This document shows positions 23,934 through 32,876 of a DNA stretch of 40,507 nucleotides, piece after piece. The DNA lies in contig SVFE01000019.1 in NCBI GenBank assembly GCA_015057055.1, forward strand, positions 1 to 40,507. The letters run 5' to 3'. The position numbers and the translations under genes are program-made. The notes under the pieces were generated by a model. It did not search any database, was not told the DNA's origin, and saw nothing but the letters and a program-made list of their open reading frames with translations. The stretch is from Lachnospiraceae bacterium (GTDB lineage Bacteria; Bacillota; Clostridia; Lachnospirales; Lachnospiraceae). Position 1 is the stretch's first letter, and each line of letters begins with the position of its first letter.

Positions 23934-24810
23934 CTTTCTTCTTATTGGCTACCAAATGGGAGAAAAAGGCAGCCATTCCTCTCTTTTTAAAATTCTCGTT
24001 TTTTTCAATATTCATCAATTTGGCCGTAATATCTTCATAGGCCCGCGCCGATTTGGCATGGGGATTGGCTAGGGTCACCGGCGTCTGCTGCATAACCGCT
24101 TCGTTCAGTTCCTGATCCTGGGGAACAGAACCGATATACTCGATGACAAGCCCCAAATACCTTACAACAACGGCATTTAATTTACGGAACAGGGACGCCC
24201 CCTCTTCCGGTGTTCCGACTTTATTTGCAATCACTTTTATGCTGGTATGCTCTTCTTTAAAACGGGGATGCCGCTTCAATGCTTTCAAAAGAGAATAGGA
24301 ATCCGTGATGGATGTGGGTTCTAAGGTTGTAACCAAAACAATTTCCCCGCTGGCCACCAAAAATTCCAACACCGCATCGGAAATACCTGCCCCGGTATCA
24401 ATGATAATAACATCTGCTATCGCATCCAATTGTGCAAGATTTTGTATGATATACGTTAAATATTCGCGATTCAAATTGGAAAGTCCCGCGATTCCCGAAC
24501 CTCCGGAAATAAAGCCCACATCACCGGGCCCCCAGGTAATTACTTCTTTAATATTTTTCCCTTTATATATCAAATCGCTGAGATTATGCTTCGGAACCGT
24601 ACCAAACATAATCTCAATATTGGCCAGACCGAAATCCGCATCCAAAATAATCACGCGTTTCCCTAATTTGCGCATATGGATTGCCAAATTAATTGCCGTG
24701 TTGGATTTGCCTACTCCGCCTTTTCCGCTGGTGACGGTAATTACCCTTGCCAAAGGACGCTTCGTCTTTCCGGTTTTCACAATATTTCTTAACTGCTGCG
24801 CCTGATCCAT
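23920..24810 (-). CDS. flhG: MinD-like ATPase FlhG (YlxH)
   Basis: FlhG works with FlhF to control flagellar number and placement. The 296-aa MinD/ParA-type ATPase has the deviant Walker A KGGVGKS (30-36), VIILDADFGLANIEIMFG and the DTGAGIS Walker B region. The N-terminal MDQAQQLRNI contains the DQAxxLR motif that activates FlhF's GTPase. ATG 24808-24810 is chosen because AGGTG lies six bases upstream; an in-frame GTG three codons earlier overlaps it. Located 24 bases after flhF. Confidence 0.96.
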   Translation of the reverse strand: MDQAQQLRNIVKTGKTKRPLARVITVTSGKGGVGKSNTAINLAIHMRKLGKRVIILDADFGLANIEIMFGTVPKHNLSDLIYKGKNIKEVITWGPGDVGFISGGSGIAGLSNLNREYLTYIIQNLAQLDAIADVIIIDTGAGISDAVLEFLVASGEIVLVTTLEPTSITDSYSLLKALKRHPRFKEEHTSIKVIANKVGTPEEGASLFRKLNAVVVRYLGLVIEYIGSVPQDQELNEAVMQQTPVTLANPHAKSARAYEDITAKLMNIEKNENFKKRGMAAFFSHLVANKKKDGGN

Positions 24811-24834
24811 AGAATTCACCTTCCTTGGTTCTGA

Positions 24835-26046
24835 TTATGATTTTCCGCCTAAAATATTACGCACTGCATTTTGCGGGTCAAATGTGGAAATATCTTCCGG
24901 CACATTCTGTCCGCAGGTAATATAGCTAAGCGCTGCTCCGGTATGAAGCTTCACATTCAAAAGATTTCCGTAAGTCGTTGTTTCATCCAGTTTTGTAAAG
25001 ATCAGCTTGTACTTTGCCATCTCACTGTAAGAATCTGCAATGCTGATTAAATCCTTATATTTGGTAGTAGCAGAAAGAACAAGATAGACCTCCGTTTCCG
25101 CCAGTTCATCAAATACATGCACAAACTCACCGGTTTTGCTCTTCTGTTCCTCATTGTGATGGGAATGTCCTGCCGTATCTACCAAAATGTAATCGTAGTC
25201 CTTATACTGTTCGTAGAGTTCCCGCATTTCTTCCGCAGAATATACAATGTGCATCGGCACATCCATGATGTTGGCATAGGTGCGCAACTGATCGGTCGCC
25301 GAAATACGATAAGTATCTGCGGTAAAAAGGGCAATTCTTTTTTTCTTTTCCACTGCCAAAATGGACGCCAGTTTCGCCAGTGTCGTCGTTTTACCCACAC
25401 CGGTAGGTCCGATAAAATAAACCACCTTCACTCCGTTTTTTCCGGAGGTGATGCATTCCGGCTTTCCAAACTTCAGAATCATTCGCTGGTAGATATGGGA
25501 CAATATATGCTCTAACTGGGCATCCGACTGAAAATTCTGTTCCACGTCATCAATCATCTGATTGGCATACCACTCGCAGACTTCATTTTCAATCATGGTA
25601 TTGTAAAGGAGCTTAAGAAAAGACATCATTTCTTCGGATTTGGTCTCTGCAATTTCTTCCGGCTCCGGTGTTTTGTCCTCCTCCGTTTTTTTCAATTTTT
25701 CTTCCAAAAGACTCTGGATGCTGTCCAGTTTTTCTCCCAGGCCATCTTCTTTCATCTCCGGACGCGGCGCTTTCTCTTCCTGTTTACGAAGTTTATCCAC
25801 AGAGGCCAACGCATCCGCAATACGGCTTTCGCTTTCTGCATGTTCCGCCTTAATCTGCTTGTTGATAATCTCGCTTTCCTCTTCTTTTGCCACCGTCACT
25901 TCGATATAATGCGGCTTGAAAATACGCCAAAAGCCCTTCGGTGCGACACTTTTTACATTCATAATAACGATGCCGTCACCCAATTCTTTTTTTGCCGCCG
26001 ATACGGCTTCCTCTTCTGTTTTTCCTTGAAATTTTTTAATAATCAT
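24835..26046 (-). CDS. flhF: Flagellar biosynthesis GTPase FlhF (SRP family)
   Basis: FlhF is a membrane-targeting GTPase that marks the flagellar assembly site. The 403-aa protein has an N-terminal basic B domain (MIIKKFQGKTEEEAV), an acidic/Lys-rich linker (about 60-140), and the NG GTPase core with P-loop GPTGVGKTT (213-221), LFTADTYRISATDQL, LVDTAGHSHHN and FTKLDETTTYGN. The flhA stop and this ATG abut (TAA-ATG), so translation is likely coupled. Confidence 0.97.
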   Translation of the reverse strand: MIIKKFQGKTEEEAVSAAKKELGDGIVIMNVKSVAPKGFWRIFKPHYIEVTVAKEEESEIINKQIKAEHAESESRIADALASVDKLRKQEEKAPRPEMKEDGLGEKLDSIQSLLEEKLKKTEEDKTPEPEEIAETKSEEMMSFLKLLYNTMIENEVCEWYANQMIDDVEQNFQSDAQLEHILSHIYQRMILKFGKPECITSGKNGVKVVYFIGPTGVGKTTTLAKLASILAVEKKKRIALFTADTYRISATDQLRTYANIMDVPMHIVYSAEEMRELYEQYKDYDYILVDTAGHSHHNEEQKSKTGEFVHVFDELAETEVYLVLSATTKYKDLISIADSYSEMAKYKLIFTKLDETTTYGNLLNVKLHTGAALSYITCGQNVPEDISTFDPQNAVRNILGGKS

Positions 26047-28080
26047 TTATGCTGTCACCATTCCTACCGATTGTAATTCCACATCCGATTCCACTTCATT
26101 ATACGAGATTACAACCAAATCACTGATGTAATCTTCGGTAATCCGTTTAAAATACATTCGCACAATGGGCGAAGTCAAAACAATGGGGTTTTTCCCTAAG
26201 GATTCCAGCTTCGCCGCTTCTTTTTTTACACTTTCAATCATCGTCTTAATCCGCTCCGGTGCAAGCGTAATGTAAGCTCCCTGCTCGGACTGCTTTACAC
26301 TTCCCATAATCTCCTGCTCCAGCTTCGGATCCAGAGTAACCACACTGACGGTTTCTCCGCCGGCAAAGAACTTGGTGGAAATTGCCCTTTTCAAGGATTG
26401 CCGCACATATTCCGTAAGCATATCCGTATCTCTCGTGCTGGTGGCGTGGTCCGCCAAAGATTCAAAAATCGTAAGCAAATCCCGGATCGATATTTCTTCC
26501 CGTAACAGATTCTGCAAAACCTTTTGTATTTCTCCCAGGCCAAGCAGCTTGGGTATCAACTCTTCCACAATGGAAGGATTGTTTTCTTTGAGGTTGTTTA
26601 CCAAATTCTGCACATCCTGCCGTGTTAACAGTTCCGCAATGTTTCTGCGGATAATTTCGGTCAGGTGGGTAGCGATAATGGAAGGCGGGTCAACTACGGT
26701 ATAACCAAGACTTTCCGCCCGCTCTCTCTGTCCCTCCGTAATCCAGGTCGCCGGAAGATGAAAGGAAGGCTCAAAGGTGGGAATACCGGTAATCTCCTCT
26801 TCAATATATCCCGGATTCATCGCCAGATAGTGGTCAAAAAGAATTTCTCCTTCGCTGACCTGTACACCTTTTATTTTAATAATATATTGGTTCGGATTCA
26901 ACTGAATATTATCCCTAAGTCGGATAATGGGCACGATGGTTCCAAGTTCCAACGCAATCTGTCTTCGAATCATAACCACTCGGTCAAGCAAGTCGCCCCC
27001 TTGATTCACATCTGCCAGAGGGATAATACCATAACCGAATTCCAATTCGATGGGATCCACATGCAAAAGAGCCGTAACATTTTCGGGCTTTCGGATTTCC
27101 TCCGCTGCCACCTCTTCCTCTTCCACCCGGGACTCAATCTGTCCCGTTTCAATGGTTTTGGAAATGGTTTTTCCGGAAGCAATAAAGGCAATACCGAGAA
27201 CCCCGAACAATACGGTATTTAGCGGCGTTGCAATTCCAAGGCCGATCATAGCCGTGCCCACCAGATACAGCGCCCTCGGAACGCCAAAAAGCTGACTGAT
27301 CAGCACAGAACCAAAGTCCGCATCTTTAGAACCTTTGGTTACCAAAATACCGGTGGACAAAGAAATCAAAAGAGAGGGAATCTGGCTGACCAAACCGTCA
27401 CCGATGGTCAAAATCGCATATTCATTTAAGGCATCCCCAAAAGCTAAATCCCGGCGAAGCATTCCCATGGCGATACCGCCGATAATGTTTACCGCGGTAA
27501 TGACAAGACCTGCCGTAGCATCTCCTTTTACGTACTTAACCGCACCATCCATGGAACCGAAAAAGCTGGCTTCCGCCTGAATCTTGTCTCGCTGTTTTTT
27601 GGCTTCCGCATCGGTAATGGCACCGGTATTCAAATCCGCATCAATAGCCATCTGCTTACCGGGCATAGCGTCCAATGTGAAACGGGCCGTTACTTCCGCA
27701 ACTCGCTCGGAACCCTTATTGATAACCATAAACTGGATAATAATCAAAATAATAAATACAATCGCACCAATAACCAAATCGCCGCCGCCCACGTATTGTC
27801 CGAAGGTCTCAACCACGTTACCCGGTTCACCGGTTGTCAGAATCAATCTGGTGGAAGAGATATTAAGGGCGATTCGAAAAAGCGTTGTGAACAAGAGCAT
27901 GGTAGGATAAAACGACATATCCAATACTTCTTGTGCAAACATACAGGAAAAAAGAATCGTAAACGCTACTGCCATATTGATTGCCAGCAAAATGTCCAGC
28001 AAAAAGCTGGGAATCGGCACGATAAACATAACAAATGCCGCAAGCACATATGCCGCAACTGCCACATCCGCTTTTTTCAT
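26047..28080 (-). CDS. flhA: Flagellar export gate protein FlhA
   Basis: FlhA forms the nonameric export-gate ring that converts proton motive force into secretion and docks chaperone-substrate complexes. The 677-aa protein has about eight N-terminal membrane helices, the FHIPEP-family signature (ARFTLDAMPGKQMAIDADLN), and a large cytosolic C-terminal domain. Length and motifs are typical. AAGGAG lies eight bases before the ATG; a 60-base gap separates it from flhB. Confidence 0.98.
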   Translation of the reverse strand: MKKADVAVAAYVLAAFVMFIVPIPSFLLDILLAINMAVAFTILFSCMFAQEVLDMSFYPTMLLFTTLFRIALNISSTRLILTTGEPGNVVETFGQYVGGGDLVIGAIVFIILIIIQFMVINKGSERVAEVTARFTLDAMPGKQMAIDADLNTGAITDAEAKKQRDKIQAEASFFGSMDGAVKYVKGDATAGLVITAVNIIGGIAMGMLRRDLAFGDALNEYAILTIGDGLVSQIPSLLISLSTGILVTKGSKDADFGSVLISQLFGVPRALYLVGTAMIGLGIATPLNTVLFGVLGIAFIASGKTISKTIETGQIESRVEEEEVAAEEIRKPENVTALLHVDPIELEFGYGIIPLADVNQGGDLLDRVVMIRRQIALELGTIVPIIRLRDNIQLNPNQYIIKIKGVQVSEGEILFDHYLAMNPGYIEEEITGIPTFEPSFHLPATWITEGQRERAESLGYTVVDPPSIIATHLTEIIRRNIAELLTRQDVQNLVNNLKENNPSIVEELIPKLLGLGEIQKVLQNLLREEISIRDLLTIFESLADHATSTRDTDMLTEYVRQSLKRAISTKFFAGGETVSVVTLDPKLEQEIMGSVKQSEQGAYITLAPERIKTMIESVKKEAAKLESLGKNPIVLTSPIVRMYFKRITEDYISDLVVISYNEVESDVELQSVGMVTA

Positions 28081-28140
28081 TTACGCATCTCCTTTCCTTT
28101 TTTCTTATTTGCTGCCAAAGGCGACTTTTTTCAATATAAG

Positions 28141-29277
28141 TTATACCTTTCCCTGGGCCCGGTAAACGGCCGCAAGCACTTCCGCAACCGCCACATACAA
28201 CTCCGGCGGCACCGGATTCCCGATTTCCACATTGGCATACAGGGAACGGGCAAGGGGTTTGTTTTCTACAATTTCCACATTGTGCTCTCTGGCTTCCTCT
28301 TTAATCTTTTGCGCCAGATAATCCACACCCTTCGCAATAACCACCGGTGCGTCAGCCACTTCCTTATCGTACATAATTGCTACCGCGTAATGGGTGGGGT
28401 TCGTGATGACCACGTCTGCCTTAGGAAGATTTTGCATCATTCTGCGCTGGGAACTTTCCATCATTCTCCGGCGAATCTTTCCTTTAATCTGGGGATCACC
28501 TTCGGTGCTCTTATACTCATCCTTTACTTCCTGCTTGGTCATCTTCATATCTTCGTTAAATTTCCATTTCTGGTAAAGATAATCTACGGCTGCAACCACC
28601 ATAAAAAGCAGGGAAATCTTAAAACCGATGTCAATCAGCAACGTTCCGGCCAGGATTACCGCCTCCGTTATCGACATGTCAAAAAGCATAAACAGATAAC
28701 GCCAGTTCTCTTTCAACTCTCCGTACGCAATATAAATCATGATGGCAATCTTCAAAATGGACTTCAGTAACTCCACCAATGCCTGAGATGAAAACAATTT
28801 TTTTACTCCGGAAATCGGATTCATTTTACTGAATTTCGGTTGCAACGGCTTACTGGTAGGCTGCCACTTCACCTGTACCAAATCGCTGATAAACGCCACC
28901 AGAAAAGAAACCACGAAAAACGGAAGGCAAATGATGATAATATCCTTTATTCCTTCGCCAAGCAGCGCCCCGAAAAACTCCATGCTAAGTTCACCCTGAT
29001 GGGCAATGGCAAAATCCGGAATCAAATTATAGTAAAATCCAAACAATTCCATAAATTGCTCGCTTAGAATTCCGGTCCATATTTTTAACATCAAAAACAA
29101 AGCAAACAGAGAAAGAGAACCCGCAATCTCTTTGCTTTTACAAACCTGCCCTTCTTTTCGGGCATCTGACAATTTCTTGGAAGTCGGTTCTTCGGTCTTT
29201 TCACCGCCGGGACCGTCTTTTGCAAAAAATTGTAAATCCATTATATATGCAGATTTCAGTTTGGAAACTTCTATCAT
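28141..29277 (-). CDS. flhB: Flagellar export switch protein FlhB
   Basis: FlhB switches export specificity from rod/hook to filament substrates. The 378-aa protein has the N-terminal GGEKTEEPTSKKL segment, four membrane helices and the autocleavage motif NPTH (Asn293-Pro294), intact. The ATG overlaps the fliR stop (ATGA), and AGGTGG lies upstream. A more usual N-terminus, MDLQFFAKDG, lies 12 codons in, but without a ribosome binding site. Confidence 0.97.
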   Translation of the reverse strand: MIEVSKLKSAYIMDLQFFAKDGPGGEKTEEPTSKKLSDARKEGQVCKSKEIAGSLSLFALFLMLKIWTGILSEQFMELFGFYYNLIPDFAIAHQGELSMEFFGALLGEGIKDIIIICLPFFVVSFLVAFISDLVQVKWQPTSKPLQPKFSKMNPISGVKKLFSSQALVELLKSILKIAIMIYIAYGELKENWRYLFMLFDMSITEAVILAGTLLIDIGFKISLLFMVVAAVDYLYQKWKFNEDMKMTKQEVKDEYKSTEGDPQIKGKIRRRMMESSQRRMMQNLPKADVVITNPTHYAVAIMYDKEVADAPVVIAKGVDYLAQKIKEEAREHNVEIVENKPLARSLYANVEIGNPVPPELYVAVAEVLAAVYRAQGKV

Positions 29278-30065
29278 ACACTTCCACCTAATGCTTCCAC
29301 AAAAGTGACCATAATCACTTTCATGCCTTCAAAGACAAAATCTGCCGCGGTAGGCAGGATTCCCACCGTAAGAAACAATATGGAAAGTCCGGTGAGAACT
29401 TTAAGCTGAATACCCACAGAGAACATATTCATCTGGGGAGAAACTTTTGCCATAACGCCTAAAATACCGTTTAGCAGCAAAATCGTACAAAACACGGGAA
29501 GGCAAAGCCGAAATCCCATAACCATATAATCGCCCAAAAAACCTACGAAGGAATCAAACATGTATTCCAGCATAATTTGCGCCTGCCCCAGAGGAATCAG
29601 TACAAACGTATCCGCCAAAGCCAGCATAAGATAGCGATACATTCCGGTCAAAATAAAAATCAGCATAAACGAATATTGATACAGAAAACCGGTGACCGTG
29701 GTCTGCTGCCTTGTCATGGGATCAAACTGGCTCGCCATGGAAAAACCGATTTCCATGTCCACGATGGAGCCGGCGAAGCTGACAATCATCATACAAAATT
29801 CCGCACCAAGTCCGAGTAAAAGCCCTACCACTGCTTCTTTTAAAACCAATGTTGCATACTCCAATAACGTGGAATACTGCAAATATACATGTTCCTCAAT
29901 CCCCTGATAAAGCAAAAAAGCCACAAATACACTGATGGCAATTCTTACATGACGGGGGGTATTATTCATGGAATAGAACGGGGCCACAAAAACAAAACAG
30001 GACACCCGTACCAAGACCAGCAGGAAATATTCCAATTCTTCCAAAGGAAAAGAAAAATCAATCAT
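29274..30065 (-). CDS. fliR: Flagellar export gate protein FliR
   Basis: FliR is part of the FliPQR gate complex. The product has about six hydrophobic segments and the conserved SFAGSIVDMEIGFSMA and FDPMTRQQTT region. The start is set at ATG 30063-30065, where homologues begin (MIDFSFPLEELEYFLL); AGGAG lies 11 bases upstream. An earlier in-frame ATG at 30087-30089 overlaps the fliQ stop but has no ribosome binding site. 263 aa, a normal length. Confidence 0.95.
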   Translation of the reverse strand: MIDFSFPLEELEYFLLVLVRVSCFVFVAPFYSMNNTPRHVRIAISVFVAFLLYQGIEEHVYLQYSTLLEYATLVLKEAVVGLLLGLGAEFCMMIVSFAGSIVDMEIGFSMASQFDPMTRQQTTVTGFLYQYSFMLIFILTGMYRYLMLALADTFVLIPLGQAQIMLEYMFDSFVGFLGDYMVMGFRLCLPVFCTILLLNGILGVMAKVSPQMNMFSVGIQLKVLTGLSILFLTVGILPTAADFVFEGMKVIMVTFVEALGGSV

Positions 30066-30085
30066 TTCTGTTTCTTCTCCTTCCT

Positions 30086-30355
30086 TCATCGGATATAAAT
30101 TGAAAAATCCGACCACAAACTTTCCATAAAGGTTATCATATTATTCATCATCCAGTCGCCGCAAAGCATCATGGCCAAAAACACGCAAAGCACCTTGGGT
30201 ACAAAGGTCAGTGTCTGCTCCTGGATGGAAGTAACCGTCTGAAAAATACTGATTACCAGACCAACAATCAAGGAAACCAGCAATACCGGCGCAGCTGTAA
30301 TAATAACACAATACAAACCATCACTTACAATACCTACAACTTCATCTATGGTCAT
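30086..30355 (-). CDS. fliQ: Flagellar export gate protein FliQ
   Basis: The 89-aa protein has the two membrane helices and the central SIFQTVTSIQEQTLTFVPK loop diagnostic of FliQ, four copies of which join FliP and FliR in the gate. AAGGAG precedes the ATG. Located 30 bases after fliP. Confidence 0.97.
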   Translation of the reverse strand: MTIDEVVGIVSDGLYCVIITAAPVLLVSLIVGLVISIFQTVTSIQEQTLTFVPKVLCVFLAMMLCGDWMMNNMITFMESLWSDFSIYIR

Positions 30356-30385
30356 ATCGCTGTTCTCCTTTCCTTGTCATTTTTA

Positions 30386-31249
30386 TCAGTAAAACGTTCG
30401 TACCAGATTTACAATAATCAGATTCCATCCGTCTGCCAAAACAAATAATAAAATCTTAAACGGCATGGAAATCGTCGTAGGCGGCAACATCATCATACCC
30501 ATACTCATAAGCACGGAAGAAACCACCATATCAATTACCAAAAACGGGATATAAATCAAAAAGCCGATAATAAATGCGGTCCGCAGTTCACTTACCATGT
30601 AACTGGGAATAAGTACCGTAAACGGAACATCTTCCGGGTCCCCGTCCCATTCCGTATAACCTGCAATTTCCATAAATACCGACACATCCTTGGTCTGGGT
30701 CTGGGGATACATGTATTCCCGTAGCGGTGCAATCCCCGCTTCCAACGCCTCTTCCTGAGTAATTGTCCCTTCATTAAGGGGAACAACCGCATTATTGTAC
30801 ATTTGCAAAAATACCGGACTCATAATATATACCGTCAAAAACAGGGCCAAGGCTATAAGTACCTGATTCGGCGGTGTTGACTGGGTATTAAGCGCCGTTC
30901 GGGTAAAATGCAAAACAATAATAATTCGGGTGTAGGAAGTAAGAGTAATAAGTAAAATCGGCAAAAGGGCAATTGCTGTAAGAATAAGCAGAATTTCCAG
31001 CGCACCGTTGATGGAGCCGTTTCCTTCTCCCAACGAAACCGTAAAGGTATTACCGATATTCAATTCCGACTCATCCTCTGTATCTTCTGCACTTCCCGGC
31101 TCATCTTCGTAGGTACGTTCATCCGTATCTCCGGTATTGTCCGTGTCAGTCGCATACGAAGGAAAAGAGTCCACCATACACAATATGCCTACCAAAAACA
31201 GCAGGCATATCACTCTAATTATTCGGTTGTATCGAAATTTAAATTTCAT
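30386..31249 (-). CDS. fliP: Flagellar export gate protein FliP with acidic extracytoplasmic segment
   Basis: FliP pentamers form the core of the export gate. From ATG 31247-31249 the product has 287 aa: a signal peptide (RIIRVICLLFLVGILC) as is usual for FliP, then about 40 residues very rich in Asp/Glu/Thr. The canonical FliP domain follows, with LLPILLITLTSYTRIIIVL, RTALNTQSTPPNQVLIALAL, FIIGFLIYIPFLVIDMVVSS and MMMLPPTTISMPFK. The acidic insert makes it longer than the usual 220-250 aa. The frame is open further upstream through fliO but resembles nothing there. Confidence 0.95.
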   Translation of the reverse strand: MKFKFRYNRIIRVICLLFLVGILCMVDSFPSYATDTDNTGDTDERTYEDEPGSAEDTEDESELNIGNTFTVSLGEGNGSINGALEILLILTAIALLPILLITLTSYTRIIIVLHFTRTALNTQSTPPNQVLIALALFLTVYIMSPVFLQMYNNAVVPLNEGTITQEEALEAGIAPLREYMYPQTQTKDVSVFMEIAGYTEWDGDPEDVPFTVLIPSYMVSELRTAFIIGFLIYIPFLVIDMVVSSVLMSMGMMMLPPTTISMPFKILLFVLADGWNLIIVNLVRTFY

Positions 31250-31275
31250 TCTTTCCAACACCTTTGTATTCAAAA

Positions 31276-31641
31276 TCACTTCTTCTTCGGAAGTTTTTCT
31301 TTTGCTTTTTCCAGCAAATCCGCAAAACCCGGAAGCTCTGCATTTTGCACCGCTTCCAAATCCAGTTCGTCTTCCCGCAGTTCCGCAAGCATCGTCACCG
31401 TATCCTTGCAAACTGCGATGGCCAGATAGCGGGTTCCCACCCGCACAATCTGAATATATTTGGTCTGGGACAAACGCACGGTCTCTATCACGGAAATGTT
31501 CTTTTCAAACGTTTTTCCCCGCTGTACATTAGCAATATATCGCGTAGCAAAATACGTGATTGCCAAGACAAACAGAAAAATCAAAAGCACCGAAATAAAG
31601 CGCGTTACATTCTCCCAATGATTCATCGTTAATAACATCAT
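31276..31641 (-). CDS. fliO: Flagellar biosynthesis protein FliO (FliZ)
   Basis: FliO helps assemble the FliP ring. The 121-aa protein has one N-terminal membrane helix (about 14-32) and a small cytoplasmic domain with ISVIETVRLSQTKYIQIVRV and GTRYLAIAV, typical of the family. AAGGA overlapping the fliY stop serves the first ATG. Only four bases separate it from fliY, the place where cheY is found in Bacillus subtilis. Confidence 0.9.
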   Translation of the reverse strand: MMLLTMNHWENVTRFISVLLIFLFVLAITYFATRYIANVQRGKTFEKNISVIETVRLSQTKYIQIVRVGTRYLAIAVCKDTVTMLAELREDELDLEAVQNAELPGFADLLEKAKEKLPKKK

Positions 31642-31645
31642 TGCT

Positions 31646-32836
31646 TTAGTCCTTAATAATCTCCGTTACACGGATACCGAAGTTTTCTTCAATAACTACA
31701 ACTTCACCCTTGGCCACAAATTTACCGTTTACAAGCACATCTATGGGCTCTCCGGCAATTTTTTCCAATTCAATGATGGTACCCGGAGCAAAATCCAAAA
31801 TCTCATGAATGGTCTTTGATGTACGTCCAAGTTCCACCGTCACTTCCAAAGGAACATCCATAATCAAGCCGATGTTTTCCTGACCAATCATCGCTGCCAT
31901 TTCCGGTGTAAACGCCTGGAATTGAGCAGGCTGTACATTCATCGTCGGCTGGGGCATTACCATTCCCGGCATCGCCATCTGAGGCATTGCCATCTGAGGC
32001 ATGGAAACCTGTTCAAACTGCGGCATCGAAACCGTAGGTGCCGGCGCCGGTGCAGGTGCGGCCGGAGCAGGGGCAGGCATCGGTGCGGGCTCTGCGGGCT
32101 TTTCCGCCTCCGCATTCATGCCCATCTGATTTTCCATGAAAATATCATAGAGCGAACGGGCAAAATCCACCGGATATAACTGAATGATGCTGGAATCCAC
32201 CAAATCACCAATCTGCATCCGGAACGCGATTTTTACAAAAGTGCCCTTCATGTACTCTTCAATACCGCCGGTATCATATAACTCATTCATATTCACCAGA
32301 TTTGCATCCGGCGGGCTGATATCAATCTTCTTGCCAAGCATGGAGGACAAAGAGGTGGCAGATGAACCCATCATCTGATTCATCGCTTCCGAAATTGCGG
32401 AAAGATGCAGTTCTCCCAGTTCTCCGTCTGTATTGGTTCCGTCACCACCCATCATCAAATCCGTAATGATTTTAACATCGTTTTCCTGAAGAACCAGGAT
32501 ATTGGAACCATCCAGACCTTCGGTGTATTTAATACGAATAAAAACACAGGGCTTCGGGTATTCTTCAATTACGGTAGCCCAATTGGCCATAGTAACCTTG
32601 GGTGTTGTAATGTTAACCTTTCGGTTTACCAAAGAATACAGCGTGGTGGCTGAAGTCCCCATACTGATATTGGCAACTTCACCAATCGCATCTTTTTCTA
32701 TATCGGAAAGCAGGCTCTCATCCACTGCATCGCCGGCAGAATCCGCAGGTGAATCCGCTTCTGCGGAAACATCGCTATCCAAATCCATACCGCTAAGCAG
32801 CGCATTAATCTCATCTTGGGATAACATTCCATCCAT
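31646..32836 (-). CDS. fliY: Flagellar motor switch phosphatase FliY (FliN family)
   Basis: FliY forms the lower C-ring and dephosphorylates CheY-P. The N-terminus MDGMLSQDEINALLSG is a CheY-P-binding peptide like that of FliM. The CheC-like domain (about 40-235) has two intact active sites: Asp49-Glu53-Asn56 and Ser146-Glu150-Asn153. A Pro/Ala/Met-rich linker (about 245-310) follows, with a PQMAMPQMAMPGM repeat encoded by a 15-base tandem unit. The C-terminal FliN/SpoA domain is about 318-396. 396 aa. Confidence 0.96.
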   Translation of the reverse strand: MDGMLSQDEINALLSGMDLDSDVSAEADSPADSAGDAVDESLLSDIEKDAIGEVANISMGTSATTLYSLVNRKVNITTPKVTMANWATVIEEYPKPCVFIRIKYTEGLDGSNILVLQENDVKIITDLMMGGDGTNTDGELGELHLSAISEAMNQMMGSSATSLSSMLGKKIDISPPDANLVNMNELYDTGGIEEYMKGTFVKIAFRMQIGDLVDSSIIQLYPVDFARSLYDIFMENQMGMNAEAEKPAEPAPMPAPAPAAPAPAPAPTVSMPQFEQVSMPQMAMPQMAMPGMVMPQPTMNVQPAQFQAFTPEMAAMIGQENIGLIMDVPLEVTVELGRTSKTIHEILDFAPGTIIELEKIAGEPIDVLVNGKFVAKGEVVVIEENFGIRVTEIIKD

Positions 32837-32876
32837 AGCCTATCTTAACCTCCTGTTCTGCCCGCTTGGGCGCATT

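Noticed and set aside
31250-31411. N-terminal 54-codon extension of FliP
   Set aside because: It overlaps fliO, resembles no flagellar sequence, and a signal peptide begins exactly at the later ATG.
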